From the NCBI GenBank assembly GCA_029288275.1, contig JARIHM010000168.1, forward strand, positions 1 to 10,397: 10,397 nucleotides of DNA, in the 5' to 3' direction. Below the pieces are notes generated by a model. It ran no database searches. It was not told the origin of the DNA and saw nothing but the letters and a program-made list of their open reading frames with translations. Positions within the stretch are counted from its first letter, which is position 1. Each line of letters begins with the position of its first letter. Source of the stretch: Candidatus Saccharimonadota bacterium (GTDB lineage Bacteria; Patescibacteriota; Saccharimonadia; UBA4664). Below, in pieces: positions 1-7,004 of the stretch. A program made the position numbers and the translations under genes.

Positions 1-141
1 ATTAGCCGGCGGCTGGCCGGTATTCTGAGGATTAGCGACCGGCTGCGGGGCTTGTTCTGGCACCTGTAGATCGTTAAGGTGCTCAGCGGTACCCTGGTTT
101 GGCCGCTCACCGTTTGGAGTGGGGTTTGATGCTGTATCCAT
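1..141 (-). CDS. N-terminus of an unidentified Pro/Gln/Asn-rich protein, cut by the window edge
   Basis: An open frame of 47 codons starts at an ATG at 139-141 and runs off the left edge. The visible part begins MDTASNPTPNGERPNQG and is rich in proline, glutamine and asparagine with almost no hydrophobic clusters, so it looks like a disordered N-terminal tail. The folded part would lie outside the window and no family can be named. An extended -10 box lies 8 bases before the ATG and there is no Shine-Dalgarno site, which suggests a leaderless or nearly leaderless mRNA. A terminator just upstream (189-233) separates it from the preceding small-ORF cluster. I am fairly sure it is coding because frame, promoter and terminator agree, but 47 codons is little evidence. 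Confidence 0.55.
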   Translation of the reverse strand, partial: MDTASNPTPNGERPNQGTAEHLNDLQVPEQAPQPVANPQNTGQPPAN

Positions 142-149
142 TACGTAAT

Positions 150-158
150 AGTATAGCA
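150..158 (-). promoter_or_regulatory. Extended -10 promoter of the left-edge gene
   Basis: The minus strand reads TGCTATACT, an extended -10 (TGn followed by TATACT). The ATG of the left-edge gene lies 8 bases downstream, so transcription would start within about 2 bases of the start codon. No good -35 hexamer is visible, which is usual for extended -10 promoters. Confidence 0.5.
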
Positions 159-188
159 CTTGTGCTCTATCAGGAGCTACCAGCACAG

Positions 189-233
189 GAAAATCCCGTT
201 TGAGATAGGCTCCAAGCCAACCCCAAACGGGAT
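189..233 (-). terminator. Intrinsic terminator after the small-ORF cluster
   Basis: A perfect 10-bp stem (193-202 with 224-233, ATCCCGTTTG against CAAACGGGAT) encloses a smaller GGCT/AGCC hairpin and is followed on the minus strand by a short T run (ATTTTCC). It sits 12 bases after the stop of the 47-aa ORF and before the next promoter. The T run is short, so termination may be partial. Confidence 0.6.
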
Positions 234-244
234 ATGGTAACTAC

Positions 245-388
245 TCACTTGGCCGGACGCTTGCGCAGACGTTGCGTTTTTTCGCCGACCTCTTGAAGCC
301 GCTGCGTCGGCTGGTTGGGATTCTGCCGGGCCCGGTTTACGTCAGCGGTTCGCCGCTCCAGTCCGCCCGCAATGTGCTCGCTAGCCAT
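245..388 (-). CDS. Tiny hypothetical protein, 47 aa (third of three tandem small ORFs)
   Basis: ATG at 386-388 and TGA at 245-247 give 47 residues, beginning MASEHIAGGLERRTADVNRA and ending in a basic tail (RLRKRPAK). It is hydrophilic, without membrane segment or signal peptide. AGGAG (391-395) is 2 bases from the ATG and an AAGG lies further upstream at a more normal spacing of about 8. The start is 14 bases after the stop of the preceding ORF. Tandem order, ribosome sites and the terminator 12 bases downstream support a real gene. I recognise no family; the charge pattern would allow nucleic-acid binding, but that is only a guess. Confidence 0.5.
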   Translation of the reverse strand: MASEHIAGGLERRTADVNRARQNPNQPTQRLQEVGEKTQRLRKRPAK

Positions 389-402
389 GACTCCTGCCTT
401 TC

Positions 403-609
403 TTAGCCTCGGCGGGTTTTGCGCTTGGCCTGAGCCTCTTGTCCGATGGCTTCACCCGCGGCCTTCGGACTATTGTAGCGAGTGCCCGCCCCACCCCGGC
501 TAGGCGTTCCATCCGGCGCCCAAGTTCCGGAGTTCTCTGCCAATAGCTTCTTGTCCTTGGCCGAACTATTCGTCTTGTGGCCTCGAGCACGGCCTCTCCT
601 GCCTGCCAT
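403..609 (-). CDS. Small basic hypothetical protein, 68 aa (second of three tandem small ORFs)
   Basis: The chosen ATG at 607-609 lies 2 bases after the stop of the upstream ORF, so translational coupling is likely. An AGGAAGG (622-628) inside the upstream gene is 12 bases away. The protein begins MAGRRGRARGHKTNSSAK, is rich in Arg, Lys, Gly and Ser, and ends KRKTRRG. No hydrophobic segment is present, and low complexity suggests a disordered protein. A longer version of the frame reaches 645 but would overlap the preceding ORF and adds no better ribosome site. No family is recognised. Confidence 0.5.
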   Translation of the reverse strand: MAGRRGRARGHKTNSSAKDKKLLAENSGTWAPDGTPSRGGAGTRYNSPKAAGEAIGQEAQAKRKTRRG

Positions 610-611
610 GA

Positions 612-821
612 TCACCACAAGCCTTCCTGGGCTGCCCGTTCCCACTGCGAGCGCGATAGTCCAGCCTCGCGGGCTTCGGTCAGCGGTGTAGCACCTTTGG
701 TGTCGGCCCGGTCGGCCGCAGCGCGGGCTAACGATGCCGCTGGCTTTGCCTTCTTTGGCACCCGCGATCCGTCAGGTCGGTATTTTGGCGATGCCTTCGT
801 TGTAGACGGCTGATCCGTCAT
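612..821 (-). CDS. Small hypothetical protein, 69 aa (first of three tandem small ORFs)
   Basis: ATG at 819-821 has a strong Shine-Dalgarno sequence, GAGGAGG (827-833), 5 bases upstream, the best ribosome site in the cluster. The N-terminal half is Lys/Pro/Ala-rich (MTDQPSTTKASPKYRPDG onward). The C-terminal half is more structured, with LTEAREAGLSRSQWERAA resembling a short helical unit and a terminal tryptophan. It lies 95 bases downstream of the L,D-transpeptidase stop and could be read through from it, since no T-rich terminator separates them. A small hairpin (844-850 region) lies just before the ribosome site. Function unknown. Confidence 0.55.
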   Translation of the reverse strand: MTDQPSTTKASPKYRPDGSRVPKKAKPAASLARAAADRADTKGATPLTEAREAGLSRSQWERAAQEGLW

Positions 822-916
822 GGCTGCCTCCTCATTTTTCGCTTAGCGAATAAGGGCTACCTTCGGGGCCGATCTCAGACTAGCGAAAACTACCGCGTTC
901 GTCCATGCCCAATCCT

Positions 917-2356
917 CTAATTATGCACCCACACGGGCGTGCCAATATCAGCCCAGTTGTACAAGAATGCGGCCGTAGCCAGCGGCAAGTTCACGCAGCC
1001 ATGCGAACCGCCATAGTAGTAGTCCGAGCCACCAAAGTTACCATTGCGCCAAGAGGCATCGTGCAAGCCATAGCCCTGATAGAACGGCATCCAATACTGC
1101 ACAAACACATCATAGTTGTAGCGTGGGCCATACTGATAGCCCACCAGATGGGTATTGGTCGTCTTGTAATAAATACTGAACAGACCCGTCACTGTGGGGA
1201 ATCCAGCACCCGTAGCACCCGACGTCACTGGCGATTCGTAGATCACCTGATGGTCCTGCCATACCCACAGATGCTGCTTGCTTAGGTTTATCTCGATATA
1301 CCGCCCATAATCAAGCGTAATAACCGTGTTCGAAATGGTCTTAAACGGCACATCATGCGTGGTAATGGTAAAGGTCAGTGGCTGATTCTTCGTTACCGCA
1401 TCGGCAATGGCGTTTACGGCCGGGTCCTGATCAATCGCCAGACCATCAGTACCTTCCTGGTCCACCCGCGTCACACCGTTCTCAATCGTCACTTTCTTGC
1501 TCACTGGTGCTTGGTCAATCTGATTGGCGATCTGCTGCACATAGCTCTTGAGTTTGGCCGTATCTACCTTGGGGACGAGCTTGGCCGAGGTATCATTCTG
1601 CTGCTTATCAAAGGCTACCCACTGGCCAATGTCGTCCGAGCTGGGGGTAAAGGTTTTGTCGCCGTAAGTCAGCACGATCGGCGTGGCGGTCAGGCGTTTG
1701 GCCTCGGCAATAGTCGGGCCCAGCGCTGCAGCTTGAATGTCGGCCAGCACAGGCCGGGGTTTTAGTCGAAGATTGTTGCCCGTAGGGAAGCGCAGGTCCT
1801 GCTCTACCAGGCGCTCCAGGCCCAAGCGATCCACCGTCACGCCGCTCTTATCCGGCACGGTCTGGAAGGTGCCATTCTGATAGACCACGCCGGCATCTAC
1901 CGGCGCCACACCTACATGCGCCGCTACCTGGGTGGCAAAATCATTCAGTATCGTCCGGTTGAGCTGGTACTGCATGGGCACTGGATCAGTATGAAACGGC
2001 AGATACCATGAAGCCCGGCCGGTTTGATAGGCCGTCTGCAAGGTGGCTTCTGGGTCAAAGCTCACACCGATTTGATTTGGGCTCAATTTGTAATCCTGAC
2101 CGGCCACATTGAGCTTGAGCTGATAGGCCGCAGCATCTTTTTGCAGCACAGCCCGAGCCTGGGGCAACGTGAGACCCCCAATATTTTGGCCAGCCGCCAC
2201 CACGCCTGGTAGAATGCGGCCAGCAAACCAAGCTGTCAGTGCTAAATGCAGAGCCAAGCCCAGAAATACCATGCCAGCAACCACCGCCACGACTCGAGGA
2301 ATCGTGGTGAAGCCGTCAGAACCATGTAGTTCCGGATCAAGTCTCCGCCGCACCAT
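917..2356 (-). CDS. Membrane-anchored L,D-transpeptidase (YkuD domain)
   Basis: This 479-aa protein should make 3-3 cross-links between peptidoglycan stem peptides, or attach proteins to them, outside the membrane. Residues 1-20 are basic and cytoplasmic, and residues 21-45 form one transmembrane anchor. Residues about 55-335 hold two repeats resembling the PG_binding_4/YoaR-like domains that often precede this enzyme. Residues about 352-477 are the YkuD domain, with the catalytic signature SHGCVN at 451-456 (Cys454) and the conserved histidine in GLHDASW (His432). The active site is complete. The ATG at 2356 has no Shine-Dalgarno site. Instead a TATAAT box ends 6 bases upstream, putting the predicted transcript start on the A of the ATG. 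This suggests a single-gene leaderless unit, perhaps extended into the small ORFs downstream. The family call is firm; the substrate is not visible. Confidence 0.93.
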   Translation of the reverse strand: MVRRRLDPELHGSDGFTTIPRVVAVVAGMVFLGLALHLALTAWFAGRILPGVVAAGQNIGGLTLPQARAVLQKDAAAYQLKLNVAGQDYKLSPNQIGVSFDPEATLQTAYQTGRASWYLPFHTDPVPMQYQLNRTILNDFATQVAAHVGVAPVDAGVVYQNGTFQTVPDKSGVTVDRLGLERLVEQDLRFPTGNNLRLKPRPVLADIQAAALGPTIAEAKRLTATPIVLTYGDKTFTPSSDDIGQWVAFDKQQNDTSAKLVPKVDTAKLKSYVQQIANQIDQAPVSKKVTIENGVTRVDQEGTDGLAIDQDPAVNAIADAVTKNQPLTFTITTHDVPFKTISNTVITLDYGRYIEINLSKQHLWVWQDHQVIYESPVTSGATGAGFPTVTGLFSIYYKTTNTHLVGYQYGPRYNYDVFVQYWMPFYQGYGLHDASWRNGNFGGSDYYYGGSHGCVNLPLATAAFLYNWADIGTPVWVHN

Positions 2357-2362
2357 GCACTG

Positions 2363-2392
2363 ATTATAGCTATAGCGCTAATGCTTTGGCAA
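2363..2392 (-). promoter_or_regulatory. Promoter of the L,D-transpeptidase gene
   Basis: On the minus strand TTGCCA (2387-2392, 5 of 6 matches to TTGACA) is followed after 18 bases by a perfect TATAAT (2363-2368). Six bases separate TATAAT from the ATG, so the usual start site coincides with the start codon. Confidence 0.75.
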
Positions 2393-2489
2393 ATCCCTAA
2401 GAGGCTGCGCTATGATTACTTGTCCAGGAAACGAACGGTCGACTTCTAGGCAAATCCTGTGTGCAGCTTCGCTTCGGGGGAATAGCACA

Positions 2490-2583
2490 GTGGCTTAGTT
2501 CTGCTCGAGGAAACGTTGACGTTCACTAATGGAGCCGAGGGAGAAGAAGGAGCTCGTTCGTTTCCCGAGCAGAACTAAGCCAC
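2490..2583. repeat. Long inverted repeat between pheT and the transpeptidase gene
   Basis: Arms 2490-2515 and 2559-2583 are complementary over 18 bp (GTGGCTTAGTTCTGCTCG), then one bulged A (2508), then 7 more bp (GGAAACG). The loop is 43 bases. The pairing contains no G-U wobble, so it favours neither strand and could be a DNA-level palindrome. It begins 23 bases after the pheT stop and may be its 3' hairpin, but neither side has a T run, so it is not a classical intrinsic terminator. I see no transposase and no clear target-site duplication. Part of the right arm can also pair with 2427-2437. Confidence 0.8.
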
Positions 2584-2605
2584 GCGGCACGGAGGTAGGG
2601 GGAAT

Positions 2606-4942
2606 TTAGCCCTCAGCGCGCGGCTGAGCACCAAACTTGCGCTCCAGGATCCGCAGCGCCTTGGCCTCCACGGCAGCCGCCTCGCCATCAGTTGGCGTAC
2701 GATCGGTATGGCGCACGGTCAGTCGAATCGTCAAACTCTTGTGGCCCGTCGGCACGCCTTCGCCATAATAATCCTCTACAAAGGCCGCCGTGGCTTGCGG
2801 CAGATCAGCCAGCGCCGCCGTAACATCCGCCCACATTACCTCGGCCGGCACTATCACTGCCAGGTCACGCTGCGCGCTGGGGAAGCGGGCTAGTCCCTGG
2901 AACACTCGTGGTCGGGCCTGCTCGAGCAACGGCGCTACATTAAGTTCCAGATAAGCTGCTTCGCCGCCGAGTTTTAATCGCCGCAGCAGTGCCGGGTCCA
3001 ATTGGCCGATCTGGCCGAGCCGCAGCTTGCCGAGCCACACCGTCGCTCGTCGGCCAGCTGCCCAGCCCACCTCGGCGCTAGTCTCGGGCGCCACCTTTAG
3101 CTCTAGACCCAGCTCGCGCGCTAACGCGTCCAGTATGCCCTTGAGCTGCCGGTAGGCCAACTCCGGCCGCCGAACCATCACCCCCAGCCGCAATGGTTCG
3201 GCTGGCTGCTCGCCCGAACCGCGCTTCTCAAATACCCGGCTCAGTTCATAGAAACCCACTGTCTTAGCATAGGTCCGATTGCGCGCCAGCACTTGCAAAT
3301 GGCTCGGCAGAAGGGAGGAGCGCAGGTAAGCTTGCTCCACTGATAGCGGGTTCTTTAATTTCAGATGCTGCCGGGCGTCCAGCTCCAGGTCCGCCAGCTG
3401 ATCCTGGCTCACAAACGAATAGGTCATCACTTCAAACAAGCCCGCCCCATACAACACTCGTTGCAGCTGGCGCCGCCGACCATGCATATGATCAAAGCTC
3501 ACCTGGCGGGGCCGCCACACCGGAATGCGCGATGGCACCCGGTCATAACCCAGCACGCGCACCACTTCTTCCACTAAGTCCTGAGCCTCCTTCAGGTCGG
3601 GCCGCCACCAGGGGACCGCCGGTACAGCTATAATCTCAGCTGAATCAGCCGGCTGGGCCTCAATCTGCAATTGGCCGAGCGCTGCCACGGCCTCTTTCAT
3701 AGTGACCTCAAAGCCAAGCAACCGATTCAAAAAGTCATGACGCAGTTCAATAGGCCGCTCCTGTGGCGCCACATTGAGCTGATCGGTCACCGCCACGAGC
3801 AGTCCGCCAGCCACCTGGGTCAACAGCTCTACCGCTCGAGCCATAGCCACGGGCGCCAGCTGCACTGGCAAGCCACGCTCAAATCGAGCACTTGCCTCGG
3901 TGCGCAGTCCATGGCGTTTAGCCATCTTGCGTACCAAGACGCCATCAAATGTGGCTGCTTCAAGCAGGATCTCTTTAGTCGTATCATCCACCTCGGTGCT
4001 AACACCGCCCATCACGCCAGCCAGCCCGACCGGCCCAGTCGCATCAGCCACCACCATGTCATCAGTTTCCAGCTTACGCTTTACACCATCCAGCGTAGTA
4101 AGCCGCTCATGAGCCTTGGCCAGTCGTACAGTCAGCGGCAGTTTGACCTTGGTCGCATCATAGGCATGCAAGGGTTGGCCCAGCTCCAGATTCACATAAT
4201 TGGTCACATCCACAATAGGGCTAATTGACCGCACACCTGCCGCCCGCAATCGCGCCACCATCCAGTCGGGGGAAGGGGCATCTGCGGCTACCTTCATGCG
4301 AACGAGCATAAATCGCTTTGCTCCTACCTTCGGCGCTACTTCTGGACCGCCCGTTTTATCGGCGTGTAGTCCCTCTGGCAATTCCTTCGAGCCCGCACCC
4401 GTTATAGCCCCCACCTCGCGCGCCAGACCAACCACACTTAGGAGGTCAAAACGATTTGTCTGGGTCTTAATGTCCACGATCGCATCGCTAGGATACATGT
4501 CGCACAATGTTGTCCCTGGCTCAGCGCTATCTGGTAGCTCCAAAATTCCATCGTGATCCGGGCCTAAATCCAGCTCACGTTCGCTGCAGAGCATGCCCTC
4601 GCTCACCTCACCGCGTAGCTTAGCCGGCATAATCTTATCGCCACTCGGAAGGGTAGTGCCTACCTGGGCCAATGCCACCTTTAAACCTTCGCGAACATTC
4701 GGTGCCCCGCACACTATTCGTAGTTCTTCCTTACCGGTACTAACGAACACAATTTTGAGCCGATCTGCCCCCGGATGCTGAATAACTTTTTTAACCAGAG
4801 CTACAACGATCTTTTTATCAAGTGGCTTTGAGTAAATAGTTTGTTCAACTTCAATTCCCGCCTGCTCCAAAGCCGACACAATCTCCTTGTCTGACATTGT
4901 GCGACATAGCCATTCTTTAATCCAGGCTGTACTAACTTTCAT
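2606..4942 (-). CDS. pheT: Phenylalanyl-tRNA synthetase beta subunit
   Basis: With PheS this 778-aa subunit forms the cytoplasmic (alpha-beta)2 enzyme that charges tRNA-Phe; the beta subunit binds tRNA and carries the editing site. Visible in order are the N-terminal MKVSTAWIKEWL typical of the family, an EMAP-like tRNA-binding domain (about 43-150), the B3/B4 editing region (about 208-375, with LAGVMGG at 307-313 and EASARFERG at 349-357), the B5 and catalytic-like region (about 395-670), and a C-terminal ferredoxin-fold anticodon-binding domain (about 684-772, with RFPSAQRDLAVIV). Length is normal and no domain is missing. GGAG lies 7 bases before the ATG. It follows pheS in the same direction after 132 bases, and a weak 6-bp hairpin with a short T run (5041-5063) lies in that gap, so some attenuation between the subunits is possible. 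Confidence 0.97.
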   Translation of the reverse strand: MKVSTAWIKEWLCRTMSDKEIVSALEQAGIEVEQTIYSKPLDKKIVVALVKKVIQHPGADRLKIVFVSTGKEELRIVCGAPNVREGLKVALAQVGTTLPSGDKIMPAKLRGEVSEGMLCSERELDLGPDHDGILELPDSAEPGTTLCDMYPSDAIVDIKTQTNRFDLLSVVGLAREVGAITGAGSKELPEGLHADKTGGPEVAPKVGAKRFMLVRMKVAADAPSPDWMVARLRAAGVRSISPIVDVTNYVNLELGQPLHAYDATKVKLPLTVRLAKAHERLTTLDGVKRKLETDDMVVADATGPVGLAGVMGGVSTEVDDTTKEILLEAATFDGVLVRKMAKRHGLRTEASARFERGLPVQLAPVAMARAVELLTQVAGGLLVAVTDQLNVAPQERPIELRHDFLNRLLGFEVTMKEAVAALGQLQIEAQPADSAEIIAVPAVPWWRPDLKEAQDLVEEVVRVLGYDRVPSRIPVWRPRQVSFDHMHGRRRQLQRVLYGAGLFEVMTYSFVSQDQLADLELDARQHLKLKNPLSVEQAYLRSSLLPSHLQVLARNRTYAKTVGFYELSRVFEKRGSGEQPAEPLRLGVMVRRPELAYRQLKGILDALARELGLELKVAPETSAEVGWAAGRRATVWLGKLRLGQIGQLDPALLRRLKLGGEAAYLELNVAPLLEQARPRVFQGLARFPSAQRDLAVIVPAEVMWADVTAALADLPQATAAFVEDYYGEGVPTGHKSLTIRLTVRHTDRTPTDGEAAAVEAKALRILERKFGAQPRAEG

Positions 4943-5074
4943 TGTTTTACTCCATTGGTGTCGATCATCCGAGCCGCGGTAGCGCTCTTCATCCTTACCA
5001 TGCTCCTTCGAACACCCCCAGTTGCTCGTCGGTTCCAGGTGATTAAAATTGTAGAATCTACAACACTGCCCATA

Positions 5075-6103
5075 CTAGAACTGCTCCAGAAAAGCAAAGT
5101 TTGGGCGCCAGAATTCACGCACATCATCTACGCCATATTTGATAGCCGCAATCCGTTCTGGACCAAAGCCAAAGGCAAACCCGCTATAGACCATTGGATC
5201 GATACCTATGTTGCGGAGCACCTGCGGGTGGATCATGCCGGCACCGCCCAGCTCCAGCCAGCCACTACCACCACATAAATGACAGTCTTTTTCACCGAGC
5301 TTGCCCGTGCCGCCACATACCACACAGGTAGCATCCATCTCAACACTTGGCTCTGTATAAGGAAAATAATTAGATCGTAAACGCAGCTTGGTCTGATCGC
5401 CCAGAATTCCCCGCATCATAGCTTCAAGGGTGCCCTTCAAATCAGCCAGGCTGATCCCCTCGTCCACTACCAGGCCTTCTATCTGATGAAAGGTCCAGGA
5501 GTGGCGTGCATCTTCGTCCTCATTACGATAAACCTTGCCCGGAGCAATGATCCGCACCGGCAGCTCGTCTTTATGAAGCTCCAAATGCCGTATCTGGATG
5601 CCCGAAGTGTGAGTGCGCGGTAGGTGCGCCTCCTCTAGGTAGAATGTGTCTTGCATATCACGTGCAGGATGGTCGGCCGGAATATTGAGAGCCTCAAAGT
5701 TGTACCATTCAGTCTCCACCTCGGGTCCCTCGGCCACCTGATACCCCATCTGCCAATACAGCTCTATCAGCTCATCCAGAACCAAGCTTGCCGGATGGCG
5801 ATGGCCCAGCGCCGGCTGCGTACCTGGCGCCGTCAGGTCGAGTGGCGTGCTGAGCTCTTGAGTGAACTGAGCCTGCCGCAATGCGATCCCCCGCGCCTCT
5901 AGCGCCGCCTGGACAGCGAGGCGCAGCTGGTTGGCGGCGCTTCCCGCTGTTGCCCGTTCCGCCGGCGGCAGCTCCCCCACTGCCTTGAGCTGCTCAGTAA
6001 CGCTTCCCTTGCGCCCCAATAATTCCACACGGAGCGCCTCCAGCGCCGCCTCATCGGCGGCGCCTTCGATTCGAGCCTTGAGTTGTGCTTCATCTAGGGC
6101 CAT
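5075..6103 (-). CDS. pheS: Phenylalanyl-tRNA synthetase alpha subunit
   Basis: This 342-aa catalytic subunit activates phenylalanine with ATP and transfers it to tRNA-Phe. Residues 1-85 form the N-terminal helical arm. The class II core follows, with GHRHP (100-104), HPARDMQDTFYL (145-156), motif 2 around VYRNEDEDARHSWTFHQIEG (191-210), FPYTEPSVEMD (247-257) and motif 3 near GFAFGFGPERIA (308-319). Between motifs 2 and 3 is a two-CxxC insertion (C260, C263, C274, C277) with CGGxG spacing, which looks like a zinc site and is also found in some other bacterial PheS proteins. The ATG at 6103 overlaps the end of the upstream membrane-protein gene by 10 bases, and GAGG lies 6 bases before it, so translation is probably coupled. 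The C-terminus (FAFLEQF) is complete. Confidence 0.97.
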   Translation of the reverse strand: MALDEAQLKARIEGAADEAALEALRVELLGRKGSVTEQLKAVGELPPAERATAGSAANQLRLAVQAALEARGIALRQAQFTQELSTPLDLTAPGTQPALGHRHPASLVLDELIELYWQMGYQVAEGPEVETEWYNFEALNIPADHPARDMQDTFYLEEAHLPRTHTSGIQIRHLELHKDELPVRIIAPGKVYRNEDEDARHSWTFHQIEGLVVDEGISLADLKGTLEAMMRGILGDQTKLRLRSNYFPYTEPSVEMDATCVVCGGTGKLGEKDCHLCGGSGWLELGGAGMIHPQVLRNIGIDPMVYSGFAFGFGPERIAAIKYGVDDVREFWRPNFAFLEQF

Positions 6104-6495
6104 CGGAACCTCACATATACTTCAACAATTGCCAGCAATAATCCCAGTAGTATAGCATCTCTGATGTTAAATTGATGCAGTGAGCCGAGCGCTAGCACTC
6201 CCGTAGCCCAACCGCCAATTAAGAGCCCTTGCCGCCAAGAATAACGCAGCCGGCTCACCGCAGCACCATCGTGCACGTGAAGGAAGGTTTTGACCCCATA
6301 TAAAGCCAGCGTTACCAAAGCCGATAAGCAGCCTAGCAGCAGCACAAACCAGATCGTCACCCCTACTGGCCCGATGGCCAATGGATTGGTTAGCAACAAG
6401 CTTAAGACCAGGAGCACCGTGCTACCAGCCCCCCAAATCATCAGAATGGTTAGGTAGCCTAGAGTCGGCACCATTCCCCTCACGCTTAAAAACAT
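6094..6495 (-). CDS. Small multi-pass membrane protein upstream of pheS
   Basis: A 133-aa protein with about four hydrophobic helices (roughly 10-32, 38-62, 87-104 and 109-127), separated by a short basic loop (SRLRYSWRQG). No enzymatic motif or recognised domain is visible. Its last codons (ending VRFRWP) overlap the first codons of pheS by 10 bases, so the two are surely co-transcribed and probably translationally coupled. The start is uncertain. ATG 6495 has no ribosome site but lies 4 bases after a CATAAT box, so it may be leaderless. ATG 6474 has GAGGGG only 1 base away, which is too close. The overlap may serve to set pheS translation rather than indicate a functional link. Function unknown. 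Confidence 0.7.
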   Translation of the reverse strand: MFLSVRGMVPTLGYLTILMIWGAGSTVLLVLSLLLTNPLAIGPVGVTIWFVLLLGCLSALVTLALYGVKTFLHVHDGAAVSRLRYSWRQGLLIGGWATGVLALGSLHQFNIRDAILLGLLLAIVEVYVRFRWP

Positions 6496-6499
6496 TCTT

Positions 6500-6529
6500 A
6501 TTATGGCATCTATCCGCCCCTAACCGCAA
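6500..6529 (-). promoter_or_regulatory. Putative promoter of the membrane protein-pheS-pheT operon
   Basis: The minus strand carries an extended -10 (TGC followed by CATAAT, hexamer at 6500-6505) and, 18 bases further upstream, a weak -35-like TTGCGG (6524-6529). It lies only 4 bases from the predicted ATG, closer than at the other leaderless genes here, so either the start codon or the exact start site needs correction. Confidence 0.45.
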
Positions 6530-6547
6530 ACTGGTCTGTCTCGTATC

Positions 6548-6576
6548 TATACAAAGACAGGGTATCCTTCTATAAT
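6548..6576 (+). promoter_or_regulatory. Promoter of the 101-aa hypothetical gene
   Basis: A perfect TATAAT (6571-6576) is preceded after 17 bases by TATACA (6548-6553, 4 of 6 matches to TTGACA). It points rightwards and gives a 5' leader of about 30 bases containing the TTGGAG ribosome site. It is divergent from the pheS operon promoter in a 119-base intergenic region. Confidence 0.6.
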
Positions 6577-6614
6577 AATGCGAACCTTGCACCTTTTCGG
6601 TCCTTGGAGTTCCC

Positions 6615-6920
6615 ATGAATGATCCCACGGAAACGATCAAAAGCAGCCTCAAACGGCTGCTTCAGGCGGCACGGGACGAGAGCCGGCTCAGCCCCATCCT
6701 GAGCTTACTCACACACAATCCCAGCACGTTCCTGCCCGATCCTAGCCGGCGCATCCTGGCTCAGCTGATCCTTGAGGAGCCTGATGCCTACCCGGCCGAT
6801 GTTCAGGCCGCAGCCGAGGCACTGATTGCCCACCTGGATCAGCTGGCGGTCGAAGCTGCAGCTACCCCGCCCCAGCGGCCGCGTGATTGGACCGACCATT
6901 ACTACGAACTGCCGCTGTAG
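6615..6920 (+). CDS. Hypothetical protein, 101 aa, with its own promoter and terminator
   Basis: The only complete plus-strand gene in the window. TTGGAG (6604-6609) lies 5 bases before the ATG, a TATAAT promoter lies upstream and an intrinsic terminator starts 7 bases after the stop, so it is a complete single-gene unit. The protein is mainly helical and soluble. An amphipathic helix (residues about 7-35) is followed by an acidic Ala/Leu-rich helical region (about 45-85) and an aromatic tail ending DWTDHYYELPL. There is no membrane segment, signal peptide or cysteine. Alternating helices suggest a small helical bundle that may bind a partner protein. No family is recognised and no function is proposed. 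Confidence 0.8.
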   Translation: MNDPTETIKSSLKRLLQAARDESRLSPILSLLTHNPSTFLPDPSRRILAQLILEEPDAYPADVQAAAEALIAHLDQLAVEAAATPPQRPRDWTDHYYELPL

Positions 6921-6926
6921 CCACCG

Positions 6927-6959
6927 CCCGCTCTCATTTCGAGAGCGGGTCTTTTCTTG
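6927..6959 (+). terminator. Intrinsic terminator of the 101-aa gene
   Basis: A perfect 9-bp GC-rich stem (CCCGCTCTC at 6927-6935 with GAGAGCGGG at 6941-6949) with a 5-base loop is followed by the T-rich tract TCTTTTCTT. It abuts the minus-strand terminator of the RNA gene, so the two units converge here. Confidence 0.9.
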
Positions 6960-6960
6960 C

Positions 6961-7004
6961 AAAAGAAAAACCACCCATCTCGCCTCCCGGCGATCGTGAG
7001 TGGT
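6961..7004 (-). terminator. Intrinsic terminator of the minus-strand RNA gene
   Basis: On the minus strand a 7-bp stem (6998-7004 with 6970-6976, one G-U pair) encloses a second stem TCGCC/GGCGA (6989-6993 with 6980-6984). A T-rich tract of about ten bases (6961-6970) follows. The G-U pair forms only in minus-strand RNA, which supports this orientation. Confidence 0.8.

Noticed and set aside
3671..4228. 185-codon plus-strand frame opposite pheT
   Set aside because: It lies wholly within pheT on the opposite strand, has no ribosome site, and its composition is that of a shadow of the real gene.
4943..5074. T-box or Phe attenuator between pheS and pheT
   Set aside because: No T-box consensus, no Phe-rich leader, and only a weak 6-bp hairpin with a short T run.
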